The position numbers were made by a program, and so were the translations under genes. A DNA stretch of 64,000 nt from Thermovorax subterraneus (lineage in GTDB: Bacteria > Bacillota > Thermosediminibacteria > Thermosediminibacterales > Thermosediminibacteraceae): assembly GCA_021608145.1 (NCBI GenBank), contig JAKIHM010000003.1, forward strand, positions 62,001 to 126,000. The letters run 5' to 3'. The notes beneath the pieces are model-generated. The model had not been told where the DNA came from. It did not search any database and saw only the letters and a program-made list of their open reading frames with translations. Positions 17,111 to 24,810 of the stretch are shown one piece after another (position 1 is the stretch's first letter; each line of letters opens with the position of its first letter).

Positions 17111-18660
17111 CCGGGTCTCCCCACTTGCCCTGTCTGTAATACTCCCTTCAGGACAGAGACATCCCTTAATACCCTCTCAGGGGAGAGTGGCGTTACCACC
17201 GCTACCTTGAGAACTCGCCAGAGGTTGTAGCTTTCGCTATAGGCACTAATACTTGTTCCATCCAGAGGTATTAGTGCCTTCCCAGGCTCACTCCCAAGGC
17301 TTTTTATCAGTTTTATTGCTTCGTCTATCTCTTTTAGTTGCCTTTTCTTTAGTTGTTTGCTTCTAACCGTCCTCTTTACGTGCTCTTTTAATTCTTCCAA
17401 TTCGTCAGCATCTAAATCTTTTAGAATTGCCATATATCCTTCGGGAATTTGCTCTTTTAACCCAAGTCCTCTTCTTGCTATGACATACGCTGCTGCTACG
17501 TCCTTGCTTATCATATACTGCGGTGCATATTTCAGCATCCCTATCACTGATGTGTAGGCGGGATTGACCTCTATGACTTGTATACCCTTCCTCTTCGCTA
17601 ATACCTTTATTTTTTCCAACAGCGACCTGTAGCTAAAGCTGTGCCTTATCCTCCTCGATTTCCTCCCTGAAAAGTCTCCTCTTTTTCCTTTGTCTCTTAT
17701 GTCTAATCTTTCGATTGCTATCGCCTTTTTCTTTTCTTCTGCTAGCCTTACTACTTCGTGGGCATACTGCCATCTGTAATATTCCCTCTTATTTGAATTG
17801 CCACTTATAAGTTTGGGCATCGGAATTTTGCCGTGTCCTGCTAATTGTCCTTTCTCATCTGTTTCTGACCATGCTATATGGTCCGGGTATGCGTTGATGT
17901 CTATGCCTATAACCCCATTTTCCTTTGTTATCCCAACTTCCGGGAAGTTTTCTTCAATCGTAAAGTAAGCATATACCTTGCCGTTTTTGAGCTTTAGCTC
18001 TACAGAATAAGGCTGTCCAAAAGTGCTGATTGCTTCCAGTAATTCCTCACGGCTCTTTTCTTTCTTCCATCCCGCTTGTATCCTTGCATATGCATATTTT
18101 CTTTCACCTACGTTGATTCTAAGTACAGCACCATTTTCATCTATCTCGATCCTTGTGTTGAGATTCCCTTTCTTGCTCTTGTCTCCTCTGGAATAAAGAT
18201 TGCCCTTTCTTTTTTCTTGCCACTCATGTTGCAGCTTCTTATATGCATTTCCATTTATGTGCCGCTTCTTGAGCTTCTCAAACAAACTCCTGCCACCGAA
18301 AATAACCTTGCTTGGATTTTCGCCTCTTTCTTTGCATGACTCAAGAACGCTTTTTGCCTTAATTATCGCATCGTCTACATACCTCGAATTTAAATTGAAA
18401 ATCCCCTGCAGTTCTCTTTTGAGTTCATTTCTGCTATATCCTTCTAAAAGCCTGTTATATGCAAATCTCATGCAGGATGTCCATCTTCTCATAAGGTCTA
18501 ATACTTTCTGCTTATCTTCGTTGCTGTTAAAAATCAGCTTTGCCTGAATTGTTACCATGCCTTTTCGCACCTCATTGTCCGTTACTACCGCTACAAGGTC
18601 TCTTGCTAATGCCGTATATATGTTTTCTTTTTTTGCACACTTAATAATGTCAATTATCAT
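17107..18660 (-). CDS. tnpB: TnpB RNA-guided nuclease, fused to a tnpA remnant
   Basis: IS607-associated TnpB, 517 aa in this reading. The TnpB part begins at Met35 (MVTIQAKL, codon at 18558). RuvC-type catalytic residues are present: Asp254 in IGIDINAYPDHIAW, Glu317 in AIAIERLDI and Asp387 in ISKDVAAAYVIARRG. The CxxC zinc-finger pair usual between the last two motifs is absent, replaced by NPAYTSVIGMLKYAPQYM, as in one TnpB subgroup. Residues 1-34 include ALARDLVAVVT, which matches the TnpA C-terminal ELAEDLIAIVT of copy 2, so tnpA has been reduced to about 34 codons joined in frame. The protein lies between the left end and the omega RNA tail. Nuclease activity is inferred from motifs. Confidence 0.88.
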   Translation of the reverse strand: MIIDIIKCAKKENIYTALARDLVAVVTDNEVRKGMVTIQAKLIFNSNEDKQKVLDLMRRWTSCMRFAYNRLLEGYSRNELKRELQGIFNLNSRYVDDAIIKAKSVLESCKERGENPSKVIFGGRSLFEKLKKRHINGNAYKKLQHEWQEKRKGNLYSRGDKSKKGNLNTRIEIDENGAVLRINVGERKYAYARIQAGWKKEKSREELLEAISTFGQPYSVELKLKNGKVYAYFTIEENFPEVGITKENGVIGIDINAYPDHIAWSETDEKGQLAGHGKIPMPKLISGNSNKREYYRWQYAHEVVRLAEEKKKAIAIERLDIRDKGKRGDFSGRKSRRIRHSFSYRSLLEKIKVLAKRKGIQVIEVNPAYTSVIGMLKYAPQYMISKDVAAAYVIARRGLGLKEQIPEGYMAILKDLDADELEELKEHVKRTVRSKQLKKRQLKEIDEAIKLIKSLGSEPGKALIPLDGTSISAYSESYNLWRVLKVAVVTPLSPERVLRDVSVLKGVLQTGQVGRPG

Positions 18661-18694
18661 CTAATCGAAATTATACCCTTTTGCATTACTATCT

Positions 18695-20344
18695 TCAACT
18701 GTTGTGGCCCTCCAGCAACAATCTTACGGTCTTTTCCACAATTTCTGGCACCACTTCAAAAGAATAGGGGATGTTAACCCTCTCCGTAAACTTGTGGGCA
18801 TCCTTTCCGTAAGGGCCAATGTTTACCACCGGAACATCTAATTTTCTTATACACTCAACGGGAAGTGAGTAAATCTCGCCCCATCCTGGCATGTTATCAG
18901 TAAGGGCCTCAACAGCATTTTCTTCAGGTATCGAAAAATAGCTCAAATCCGAAATGTAGGGATAAAATTTTTTTATTTCGAATTTATACGGAAAGCGGGC
19001 CGCCGCTTCGGCAACAGCTGAATTTACCGCCGTGATGAGATTTTTTTCCTTTTCGTTCTGGCCTTTTACGTATATGTGGGGGTAATACGGCGGAGCAAAA
19101 AACAGGACCACAGCAGGATTCTTGTTAGACCACTGCCTAGAAAGTTCCCTCACTATCTGGAGGCAGTAAATTCGATCATCGAGTTTTTGCTCCATAAGTT
19201 TTTCTTTAAAATTCCTTAAATGCTCCTTAATTTTCCCATCTGTCTCTCTTTTAACCTCATCGTAAAGTTCTTTAAACGTCAATACCTGAGGTTTCCAAGG
19301 CAGTTTTTTATAAGGAATGCCGGAGGCCTGACAATAGCGCATATAATCGTCGTTGAGTTTTTTTAGCACGTTTTCGAAGGCCTTTTGTGCCTTGGCTTTA
19401 AGTTTTTCAAGAACCTCATCAGGCTTGCTGCTATGGGTCGAGTAATTGAAGTAGAGGTATGCTTCGTTTACGGTTTGAACGGAATACTCTGACTTTAAAT
19501 CCCTCTGCCCCAGGCTTATGGGAGGTGTCGACGCCTCGCCTTCGACCACGTCGCACAGGTCAAAGGCAAGATCCACCTCCTTTAAAATTTCCGAAGCCAG
19601 GAGGTTTGCGTCCAAACCTTCAAAAGCCTGCCCCACGTGGGTCTCCTTGCCGCAGATGTAAAAGCAGGGTAGTATCTTCCCCACCGTCCCTATATAGATG
19701 TATTTCTTATCATCGCCAGGAAAGCGGGGCGCCATATAATCGGTATCTATAGCCGCTACGTATTCTAAATTGTGAGTTTCTGCAAGGCGCACCAGGTCTT
19801 CTGCCGCTGAAAGCATACCTTTGGAATTTCCCTCTTCGTCTGGCACTGCAAGGAAGAGGATATTCCCTTCAATCTCGCTTATTTTTTCCGAAAAATACTT
19901 TATCAATGCCATACTTATGGCAACCCCTGACTTCATATCAAATATTCCTCGTCCGAACAGCCAATTTCCGCTTTCCAAGTCTTTTGACGTATCTTCATCG
20001 AGCTCTTTAGTTCTTAAGAGGTCTTTTAGTTTTTCCGGGTAAGTAGCATATTCTTTTATATTTCCATAATCTTCTATCCCCACAGTGTCTATATGTCCTA
20101 TTAAAACAACGGTTTTCCTTGAATTTCCCTTTTGCCCCTTTAGCAAGGCTAAAACGTTTTTCCTGTTCAAAACGTCACCTTTTAGGTTAGAAAGCAAAAG
20201 GTAATTAGGGTGTTCTTTGTAGTAATCCAGCGTTTTGAAAAAATCGTAAATCCATCTTGCTATTTCGACTTCACCTTCGCTTTCAACCACGCTTTTTATT
20301 CTAGTCAGCTGTAAAGCTAAATTCAAAATAAATTCTTTTTCCAA
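18695..20344 (-). CDS. rocB: M20-family peptidase, RocB-like
   Basis: 549-aa M20/M25/M40 metallopeptidase of the RocB type, linked in Bacillus to arginine use; the actual substrate is unknown. Motifs: VVLIGHIDTVGI (metal His/Asp), WLFGRGIFDMKSGVA (bridging Asp), LAVPDEEGNSKGM (catalytic Glu-Glu) and a late metal region GPYGKDAHKFTERVN. It starts at TTG 20344 behind GGAGGG. The last residues HNS and the TGA stop are supplied by the left end of the IS607-type element, so the native C-terminus has been replaced, though the domain looks complete. A sigma-54 activator gene is divergent from it. Confidence 0.88.
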   Translation of the reverse strand: MEKEFILNLALQLTRIKSVVESEGEVEIARWIYDFFKTLDYYKEHPNYLLLSNLKGDVLNRKNVLALLKGQKGNSRKTVVLIGHIDTVGIEDYGNIKEYATYPEKLKDLLRTKELDEDTSKDLESGNWLFGRGIFDMKSGVAISMALIKYFSEKISEIEGNILFLAVPDEEGNSKGMLSAAEDLVRLAETHNLEYVAAIDTDYMAPRFPGDDKKYIYIGTVGKILPCFYICGKETHVGQAFEGLDANLLASEILKEVDLAFDLCDVVEGEASTPPISLGQRDLKSEYSVQTVNEAYLYFNYSTHSSKPDEVLEKLKAKAQKAFENVLKKLNDDYMRYCQASGIPYKKLPWKPQVLTFKELYDEVKRETDGKIKEHLRNFKEKLMEQKLDDRIYCLQIVRELSRQWSNKNPAVVLFFAPPYYPHIYVKGQNEKEKNLITAVNSAVAEAAARFPYKFEIKKFYPYISDLSYFSIPEENAVEALTDNMPGWGEIYSLPVECIRKLDVPVVNIGPYGKDAHKFTERVNIPYSFEVVPEIVEKTVRLLLEGHNS

Positions 20345-20388
20345 CGTAACACCCTCCTGCTAAACAGAAATCAATCGAAACCGACTTT

Positions 20389-20427
20389 AACAATTTCGAC
20401 GCCTCTTTTAAAATTCCCTGCAGGAAT
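20389..20427 (-). promoter_or_regulatory. Possible sigma-54 promoter and activator site for rocB
   Basis: Minus strand AGGCGTCGAAATTGTT (20389-20404) resembles a -24/-12 element (GG at -24, TTG at -12) but has T in place of the conserved C of GC. Just upstream is the palindrome ATTCCCTGCAGGAAT (20413-20427), a possible site for the divergent RocR-like activator. Weak sequence evidence strengthened by the presence of the activator gene. Confidence 0.4.
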
Positions 20428-20458
20428 ATCCAGAACCGTGTAGAAAAACAATAATTGG

Positions 20459-21892
20459 GTGATGGAAATGGAAAAGCAAGAGGAGCGCCTTAAAAAAATT
20501 CTCTCTTATGAAACGGTAAATAAAATTTTTGACGCATTAGACGAAGGCATCATCATCGTCGATAGGGATTATAACATACTTTTTTACAACAAGACGCTAA
20601 GTCGTATCGAAGGGCTGGAGTCCAACAGCGTAATAGGCAAGAAGCTCCTCGAGGTCTTTCCATCGCTTACCCCTGAAGAGAGCACAATTTATCAGGTTAT
20701 AAAAAGTGCAAAGCCCATATTCAACAGGTATCAAGCTTATCTGAACTATAAGGGGAAAGAGATAAGAACTGTCAATTCCACCATCCCTATCGTTGAAGAC
20801 GGCCAAGTGCTTGGGGCCCTAGAGATTTCCAGAGATGTATCGGAATTATATGAACTTTCCCAGAAGGTACTGGAACTCCAGCAGAAACTCATAGGAAGAA
20901 AACATCGCTCAGTCAACATCGGCTTGAGATACACTTTCGACAGTATAATCGGGAAGAGCCAAAAAATCCGGGAACTTGTATGTCTTCTTAAAAAAGTCGC
21001 CGGCACCACTTCTTCGGTGCTGATCTACGGCGAGACAGGAACCGGAAAAGAACTTTTCGCCCAGAGCATCCATTCCGAAAGCCCCCGCCGAAACAAACCT
21101 TTCATCGCCCAAAACTGTGCAGCTCTCCCCGAAACTTTGCTTGAGTCGTTGCTCTTTGGTACCACCAAGGGGAGCTTTACCGGCGCCGAAGATAAACCTG
21201 GTCTTTTCGAGCAGGCCGACGGCGGCACTCTGCTCCTCGATGAAATCAACTGCATGGGACTTTCTCTGCAGAGCAAGCTGCTGAGGGTGCTCCAGGAAGG
21301 GGTCGTGCGGCGTATAGGGGCAACTTATGATATCCCCGTAGATGTAAGGATAATAGCCACAACTAACGAACACCCTGTCGAATTGATTAAAAGTGGCCGA
21401 TTGAGAAATGACCTCTTTTACCGGCTGAGCGTCATTTACGTGGAAATTCCCCCACTTAGGGAGCGACTCGAGGATATAGAGGATCTGGTCATGCATTTTA
21501 TCGAAAAATACAACGAAAAATTCAAAAAGAACGTAAAGGGCATAGACCGTAAGGTACTAAGCCTTTTTAAAGAATATTCCTGGCCTGGTAACGTAAGGGA
21601 GCTAGAACACGTTATAGAGGGCGTCATGAATTATGTGGACGAAGGTTATATTTCTCTTCCGGACCTTAAATATCTGAGCTTTGGAAGTTTCAAAAACTAC
21701 GTTGAACATAGGGCCGAACGGCCTTCTACCGTAAAATCCCGGGTGGATGAATATGAAAGGGACCTTATAATAAATGCTCTAAAAAGCACCAAGGGGAACA
21801 TAACAAAAGCTGCACACCTGTTAGGTATCAAGAGGCAGGCCCTTCAGTACCGCCTGAGAAAGTTCGGCATCGATAAGAAGCTCTTCAGTTAA
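20459..21892 (+). CDS. rocR: Sigma-54-dependent activator, RocR-like (PAS-AAA-Fis)
   Basis: 477-aa enhancer-binding protein. An N-terminal PAS domain (about residues 20-130: FDALDEGIIIVDRDYNILFYNKTL) likely senses a ligand. The AAA+ domain (about 155-395) has Walker A GETGTGKELFAQ, the sigma-54 contact loop as GSFTGA (canonical GAFTGA), Walker B GGTLLLDEINCM and an arginine-finger region. The C-terminal Fis-type HTH is ITKAAHLLGIKRQALQYRLRKFGI. PAS-AAA-Fis order and divergence from a RocB-like gene suggest a RocR-type regulator of amino acid breakdown. Start uncertain: GTG 20459, ATG 20462 or ATG 20468. Confidence 0.85.
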   Translation: MMEMEKQEERLKKILSYETVNKIFDALDEGIIIVDRDYNILFYNKTLSRIEGLESNSVIGKKLLEVFPSLTPEESTIYQVIKSAKPIFNRYQAYLNYKGKEIRTVNSTIPIVEDGQVLGALEISRDVSELYELSQKVLELQQKLIGRKHRSVNIGLRYTFDSIIGKSQKIRELVCLLKKVAGTTSSVLIYGETGTGKELFAQSIHSESPRRNKPFIAQNCAALPETLLESLLFGTTKGSFTGAEDKPGLFEQADGGTLLLDEINCMGLSLQSKLLRVLQEGVVRRIGATYDIPVDVRIIATTNEHPVELIKSGRLRNDLFYRLSVIYVEIPPLRERLEDIEDLVMHFIEKYNEKFKKNVKGIDRKVLSLFKEYSWPGNVRELEHVIEGVMNYVDEGYISLPDLKYLSFGSFKNYVEHRAERPSTVKSRVDEYERDLIINALKSTKGNITKAAHLLGIKRQALQYRLRKFGIDKKLFS

Positions 21893-21909
21893 CTCAATTT
21901 TAAATTTGC

Positions 21910-21946
21910 CAAAAAGGGCTGTCCGCAAAGAACAGCCCTTTTTTAT
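21910..21946. terminator. Bidirectional terminator between convergent rocR and the COG2403 gene
   Basis: AAAAAGGGCTGT / ACAGCCCTTTTTT hairpin with A and T runs on the two sides. Confidence 0.9.
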
Positions 21947-23259
21947 TATCTGAACTTCTGAAGTACATCTTCCAATGTCGGAGAGCCTATTTCCTGCAGC
22001 CTGTACCTAACCCTCACCGCCGGTTTGTCAATTTTCATAATCCTCCCCAAGTCAATAGGTGTACCCACCACTACCGCATCACATTCAGCCCTGTTGATGG
22101 TTTCCTCAAGCTCTTTAATCTGAGCCTCACCGTAGCCCATGGCAGGCAGGATTACAGAAAGGTGGGTGTATTTGGCGTAAGTTTCCTTTATGCTCCCCAC
22201 GGCGTACGGCCTCGGGTCGATTATGCAAGAAGCACCGAACTTTTTGGCTGCCACATATCCTGCACCGTAAGTCATTTCGCCATGTGTGAGCGTAGGCCCA
22301 TCCTCAACTACCAGTACTTTCTTGCCCTTTATCTTAGCCGGGTCGTCGACAAATATGGGCGATGCGGCTTCTACCACCTGGGCCTTATGGTTAACCTCTT
22401 CGATGCTTCTTCGCACCGCATCGATCCCTTCTGGAGAAGCTGTATCAATCTTGTTTATCACCACCACATCCGCCATCCTAAGGTTGGTCTCGCCCGGGTG
22501 GTATTTTACCTCATGACCCGGCCTGTGCGGGTCAACCAGCACGATATGCATATCGGTATGGTAAAATGGGAAGTCGTTGTTCCCGCCGTCCCATACTATC
22601 ACATCGGCTTCCTTTTCCGCCTCTTTCAAGATCACGCCGTAGTCCACCCCTGCATACACCACTATTCCCATATCGATGTGGGGCTCATATTCTTCTCTTT
22701 CTTCGATTGTACATTTATGTCGGTTCAGGTCTTCATAAGTCGCGAACCTCTGGCATATCTGCTTCGACAGGTCTCCGTAGGGCATAGGATGCCTTATTGC
22801 CACAACTTTTTTCCCCATGTCCTTTAGAATCTCGCAAACCCTTCTGGTGGTCTGACTCTTTCCAACTCCTGTCCTTACAGCACCCACAGAGACCACAGGT
22901 TTTGTTGACTTTATCATGGTGCTCTTCGGCCCCATGAGTCTGAAATCAGCACCGGAGCTTAGAACCCTCGAAGCCTTGTGCATCACTTCTTCGTGAGAAA
23001 CATCGCTGTATGCAAAGACAACCTGGTTGACTTTGTATTCTCCTATCAGCGATTCCAGCTCGCTTTCGGGGTAAATAGGTATGCCATTGGGGTAAAGATT
23101 TCCTGCAAGTATAGGAGGATATTTCCTTCCTTCAATATTTGGTATCTGGGTTGCCGTGAAGGCCACGACTTCATATAAATCGTTGTCTCTAAAATAGGTG
23201 TTAAAAACGTGAAAGTCTCTTCCCGCAGCTCCCATTATTATGGTCCTTATGCGTTTCAT
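21946..23259 (-). CDS. COG2403 GTPase-like protein (cyclic 2,3-diphosphoglycerate synthetase family)
   Basis: 437-aa protein starting at ATG 23259 behind GGGAGGG. It has an N-terminal Rossmann-like region (IRTIIMGAAGRDFHVF), a P-loop GAVRTGVGKSQTTRRV at about residue 130, a VWDGGNNDFPFY segment and a later NKID (VVVINKIDTASPEG), a G-protein signature. Archaeal members are called cyclic 2,3-diphosphoglycerate synthetases; bacterial members have no established role. Its place beside RocB/RocR-like genes fits a recurring link to amino acid (arginine, carbamoyl) catabolism, but this is inference. Confidence 0.75.
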   Translation of the reverse strand: MKRIRTIIMGAAGRDFHVFNTYFRDNDLYEVVAFTATQIPNIEGRKYPPILAGNLYPNGIPIYPESELESLIGEYKVNQVVFAYSDVSHEEVMHKASRVLSSGADFRLMGPKSTMIKSTKPVVSVGAVRTGVGKSQTTRRVCEILKDMGKKVVAIRHPMPYGDLSKQICQRFATYEDLNRHKCTIEEREEYEPHIDMGIVVYAGVDYGVILKEAEKEADVIVWDGGNNDFPFYHTDMHIVLVDPHRPGHEVKYHPGETNLRMADVVVINKIDTASPEGIDAVRRSIEEVNHKAQVVEAASPIFVDDPAKIKGKKVLVVEDGPTLTHGEMTYGAGYVAAKKFGASCIIDPRPYAVGSIKETYAKYTHLSVILPAMGYGEAQIKELEETINRAECDAVVVGTPIDLGRIMKIDKPAVRVRYRLQEIGSPTLEDVLQKFR

Positions 23260-23304
23260 ATCACACCCTCCCCTCTTATTTTTCCCGTAACCTATAAAAA
23301 GCAA

Positions 23305-23497
23305 AACTTATGCCATTACAGAATTGCCAATTTTAAAGCCATATCTATTATGATCACTGCAAAATTTTTTTGCCCTAGGTTATTAATTTTTGCATAATCA
23401 GTAATCAGAATTTCTTTATATTCTCCTCAAAATTTCATCACATTTTATGGATATAATAGAGTCAAAAGAAAAATTAAACTAATGAGGGAGTGATATT
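23305..23497. other. Intergenic region between the COG2403 gene and the Spy-like gene
   Basis: 193-bp divergent promoter region. A TATAAT at 23452-23457 on the plus strand probably serves the Spy-like gene; I see no good -35 and no other structure. Confidence 0.45.
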
Positions 23498-23980
23498 ATG
23501 ACAAAGAAAATCCTGGCCTTTGGAATAGCAGCGGTATTGATCCTGGGAACCGCTGCAGTGGCCATAGCGGCAGTGCCCGGCATTTTTCCAAGCTCAGGCA
23601 GTAATTTTGGGCTGCAATCCAAGCTCAATTTGACTGATGAACAGTACAGCAAACTCAGGGATATACAGGCAGAATTCTTCCAGAAAATGACTGAATTCAG
23701 GAGTGACATGGCAAAAATTAGTCTCGAGCTGCAGGACCTATACTTATCAAAAAACCCCGACCAGAAAGCCATCGACGAAAAGCTAAAGGAATTAAACGAC
23801 CTCAGAAACAAGATGTTTGACCTAAAATGGGAATATTACGAAAAAATTAAAGGCCTTCTGACCGAGGAGCAGCTCTCGCAGCTTGGGGGACTGTGGGGAC
23901 TTGGTTTTGGGGTGGGTCCCGGCTTTTGCCACGGCTTTGGCAATGGCATGATGGGAAGAGTTTTAGGCCCCGGAATATAA
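23498..23980 (+). CDS. Spy/CpxP-like exported protein
   Basis: 160-aa protein with an N-terminal signal sequence (KKILAFGIAAVLILGTAAVAIA), then LNLTDEQYSKLRDIQAEFFQKM and LLTEEQLSQL, the repeated LTxxQ motif of the Spy/CpxP/ZraP fold: a helical, cradle-like extracytoplasmic chaperone or metal-stress protein. The C-terminal tail is rich in Gly, Phe and Met (GFGVGPGFCHGFGNGMMGR) with Cys and His, suggesting metal contact. It starts behind GAGGGAG. Single gene, followed immediately by the promoter of the cobalamin riboswitch. Confidence 0.75.
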   Translation: MTKKILAFGIAAVLILGTAAVAIAAVPGIFPSSGSNFGLQSKLNLTDEQYSKLRDIQAEFFQKMTEFRSDMAKISLELQDLYLSKNPDQKAIDEKLKELNDLRNKMFDLKWEYYEKIKGLLTEEQLSQLGGLWGLGFGVGPGFCHGFGNGMMGRVLGPGI

Positions 23981-23984
23981 ATAC

Positions 23985-24014
23985 TTGACAAATTGCCTTC
24001 GCAAGATTTATAAT
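23985..24014 (+). promoter_or_regulatory. Promoter of the cobalamin riboswitch transcript
   Basis: TTGACA (23985-23990), 18-bp spacer, TATAAT (24009-24014); it begins within 5 bp of the Spy-like stop codon. Confidence 0.85.
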
Positions 24015-24033
24015 TGTTGTGAAACTGAAAATA

Positions 24034-24200
24034 TGCGCCTTCAAGGTGCCCTTTTTGGGGGAGAATAGGGAAGTCCGGTGAAAGTCCGGCGCGGACCCGC
24101 CACTGTAACGGGAAGCCGCCTTAAAAAAGGCCACTGGGGAACCGGGAAGGCATAAGGCGGCGATGAACCGGAGCCAGGAGACCTGCCTTGCAAGGTAGCA
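24034..24200 (+). promoter_or_regulatory. Cobalamin (B12) riboswitch
   Basis: Contains GGGAAGTCCGGTGAAAGTCC, CCGCCACTGTAACGGGAAG and the B12 box GAGCCAGGAGACCTGCC, all in the order expected for an adenosylcobalamin aptamer. It controls the cblT-cblS pair through the terminator that follows. Bound cobalamin should turn uptake off. Confidence 0.95.
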
Positions 24201-24217
24201 GTCCGGGGATGATGGCA

Positions 24218-24259
24218 AAGTCCACGGTCTAATTTGCAATTAGACTGTGGGCTTTTTTG
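24218..24259 (+). terminator. Riboswitch-controlled terminator
   Basis: Hairpin pairing CCACGGTCTAATT with AATTAGACTGTGG, followed by CTTTTTT; placed 20 bp after the aptamer, so it is the likely expression platform. Confidence 0.85.
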
Positions 24260-24294
24260 TTTATAATAATTTTCAGGCAGGAGGTATTAATCTT

Positions 24295-24810
24295 ATGTTA
24301 AACCAAAAGACAAAAGCCCTCACCCTAAGTGCCATTTTTGTAGCCCTGAGCTTCATAGGTGCCGGCATAAAATTGCCCAGCCCTACGGGAACCGTGGCCT
24401 TTGATTCAGCCCCGGGGTATATGGCAGCATTGTTCCTGGGCCCCTCTTACGGCGCTCTCACTTCTTCCTTAGGACACATCTTCACCAGCATGAATGCAGG
24501 ATTTCCTCTCTCGGCCCCGATCCACCTTCTAATAGCCATCGAAATGGCATTTTTTGCAGCAGTATTTGCCATTATAGCTAAAAGGAATTTAACTTTAGCG
24601 GTAATAACTGCAACACTGCTAAACGGCGTATTAGCCCCAGCGAGCCTGCTGCTCTTCCCCGGCTTTGGCAGGGGCTTTTTTACGGCAATTGTAATCCCGC
24701 TTACGGTGGCATCGGCTTTAAATCTATTGCTGGCCGCTCTCGTTTATTCGCTTATAAAAAAGACAAAGGGGGAAAGCTATGTGGATAAAAAACGAAGCTC
24801 TGCCGAATAG
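24295..24810 (+). CDS. cblT: ECF transporter S component, alpha-ribazole type
   Basis: 171-aa membrane protein with about five to six segments, starting at ATG 24295 behind GGAGG. The N-terminal TLSAIFVALSFIGAGIKLPSP and GPSYGALTSSLGHIFTSMNAGFPLSAPIHLL are typical ECF S-component features. The cobalamin riboswitch upstream and an AIR-synthase-like gene overlapping its end match the CblT/CblS pair that salvages alpha-ribazole for cobalamin synthesis in some Firmicutes. A different corrinoid-related substrate cannot be excluded. Confidence 0.8.
   Translation: MLNQKTKALTLSAIFVALSFIGAGIKLPSPTGTVAFDSAPGYMAALFLGPSYGALTSSLGHIFTSMNAGFPLSAPIHLLIAIEMAFFAAVFAIIAKRNLTLAVITATLLNGVLAPASLLLFPGFGRGFFTAIVIPLTVASALNLLLAALVYSLIKKTKGESYVDKKRSSAE

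Larger units (their letters stand above)
16965..18707 (-). mobile_element. IS607-type element, copy 1 (tnpA remnant + tnpB + omega RNA tail)
   Basis: The element's left end (18661-18707) and right end (16965-17106) match those of the copy at 62112-64000. Both right ends read, on the minus strand, CAGTTTGG(A/G)T(G/A)ACCA followed by GG, in keeping with insertion of IS607 elements next to a GG dinucleotide without target duplication. It holds a complete tnpB and only a trace of tnpA, so it cannot move without a recombinase supplied from elsewhere. It joins the 3' end of a rocB-like gene to the middle of iadA. Confidence 0.8.

Noticed and set aside
22162-22827. 221-codon plus-strand frame opposite the COG2403 gene
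   Set aside because: Shadow frame rich in His, Cys and Tyr typical of antisense translation.
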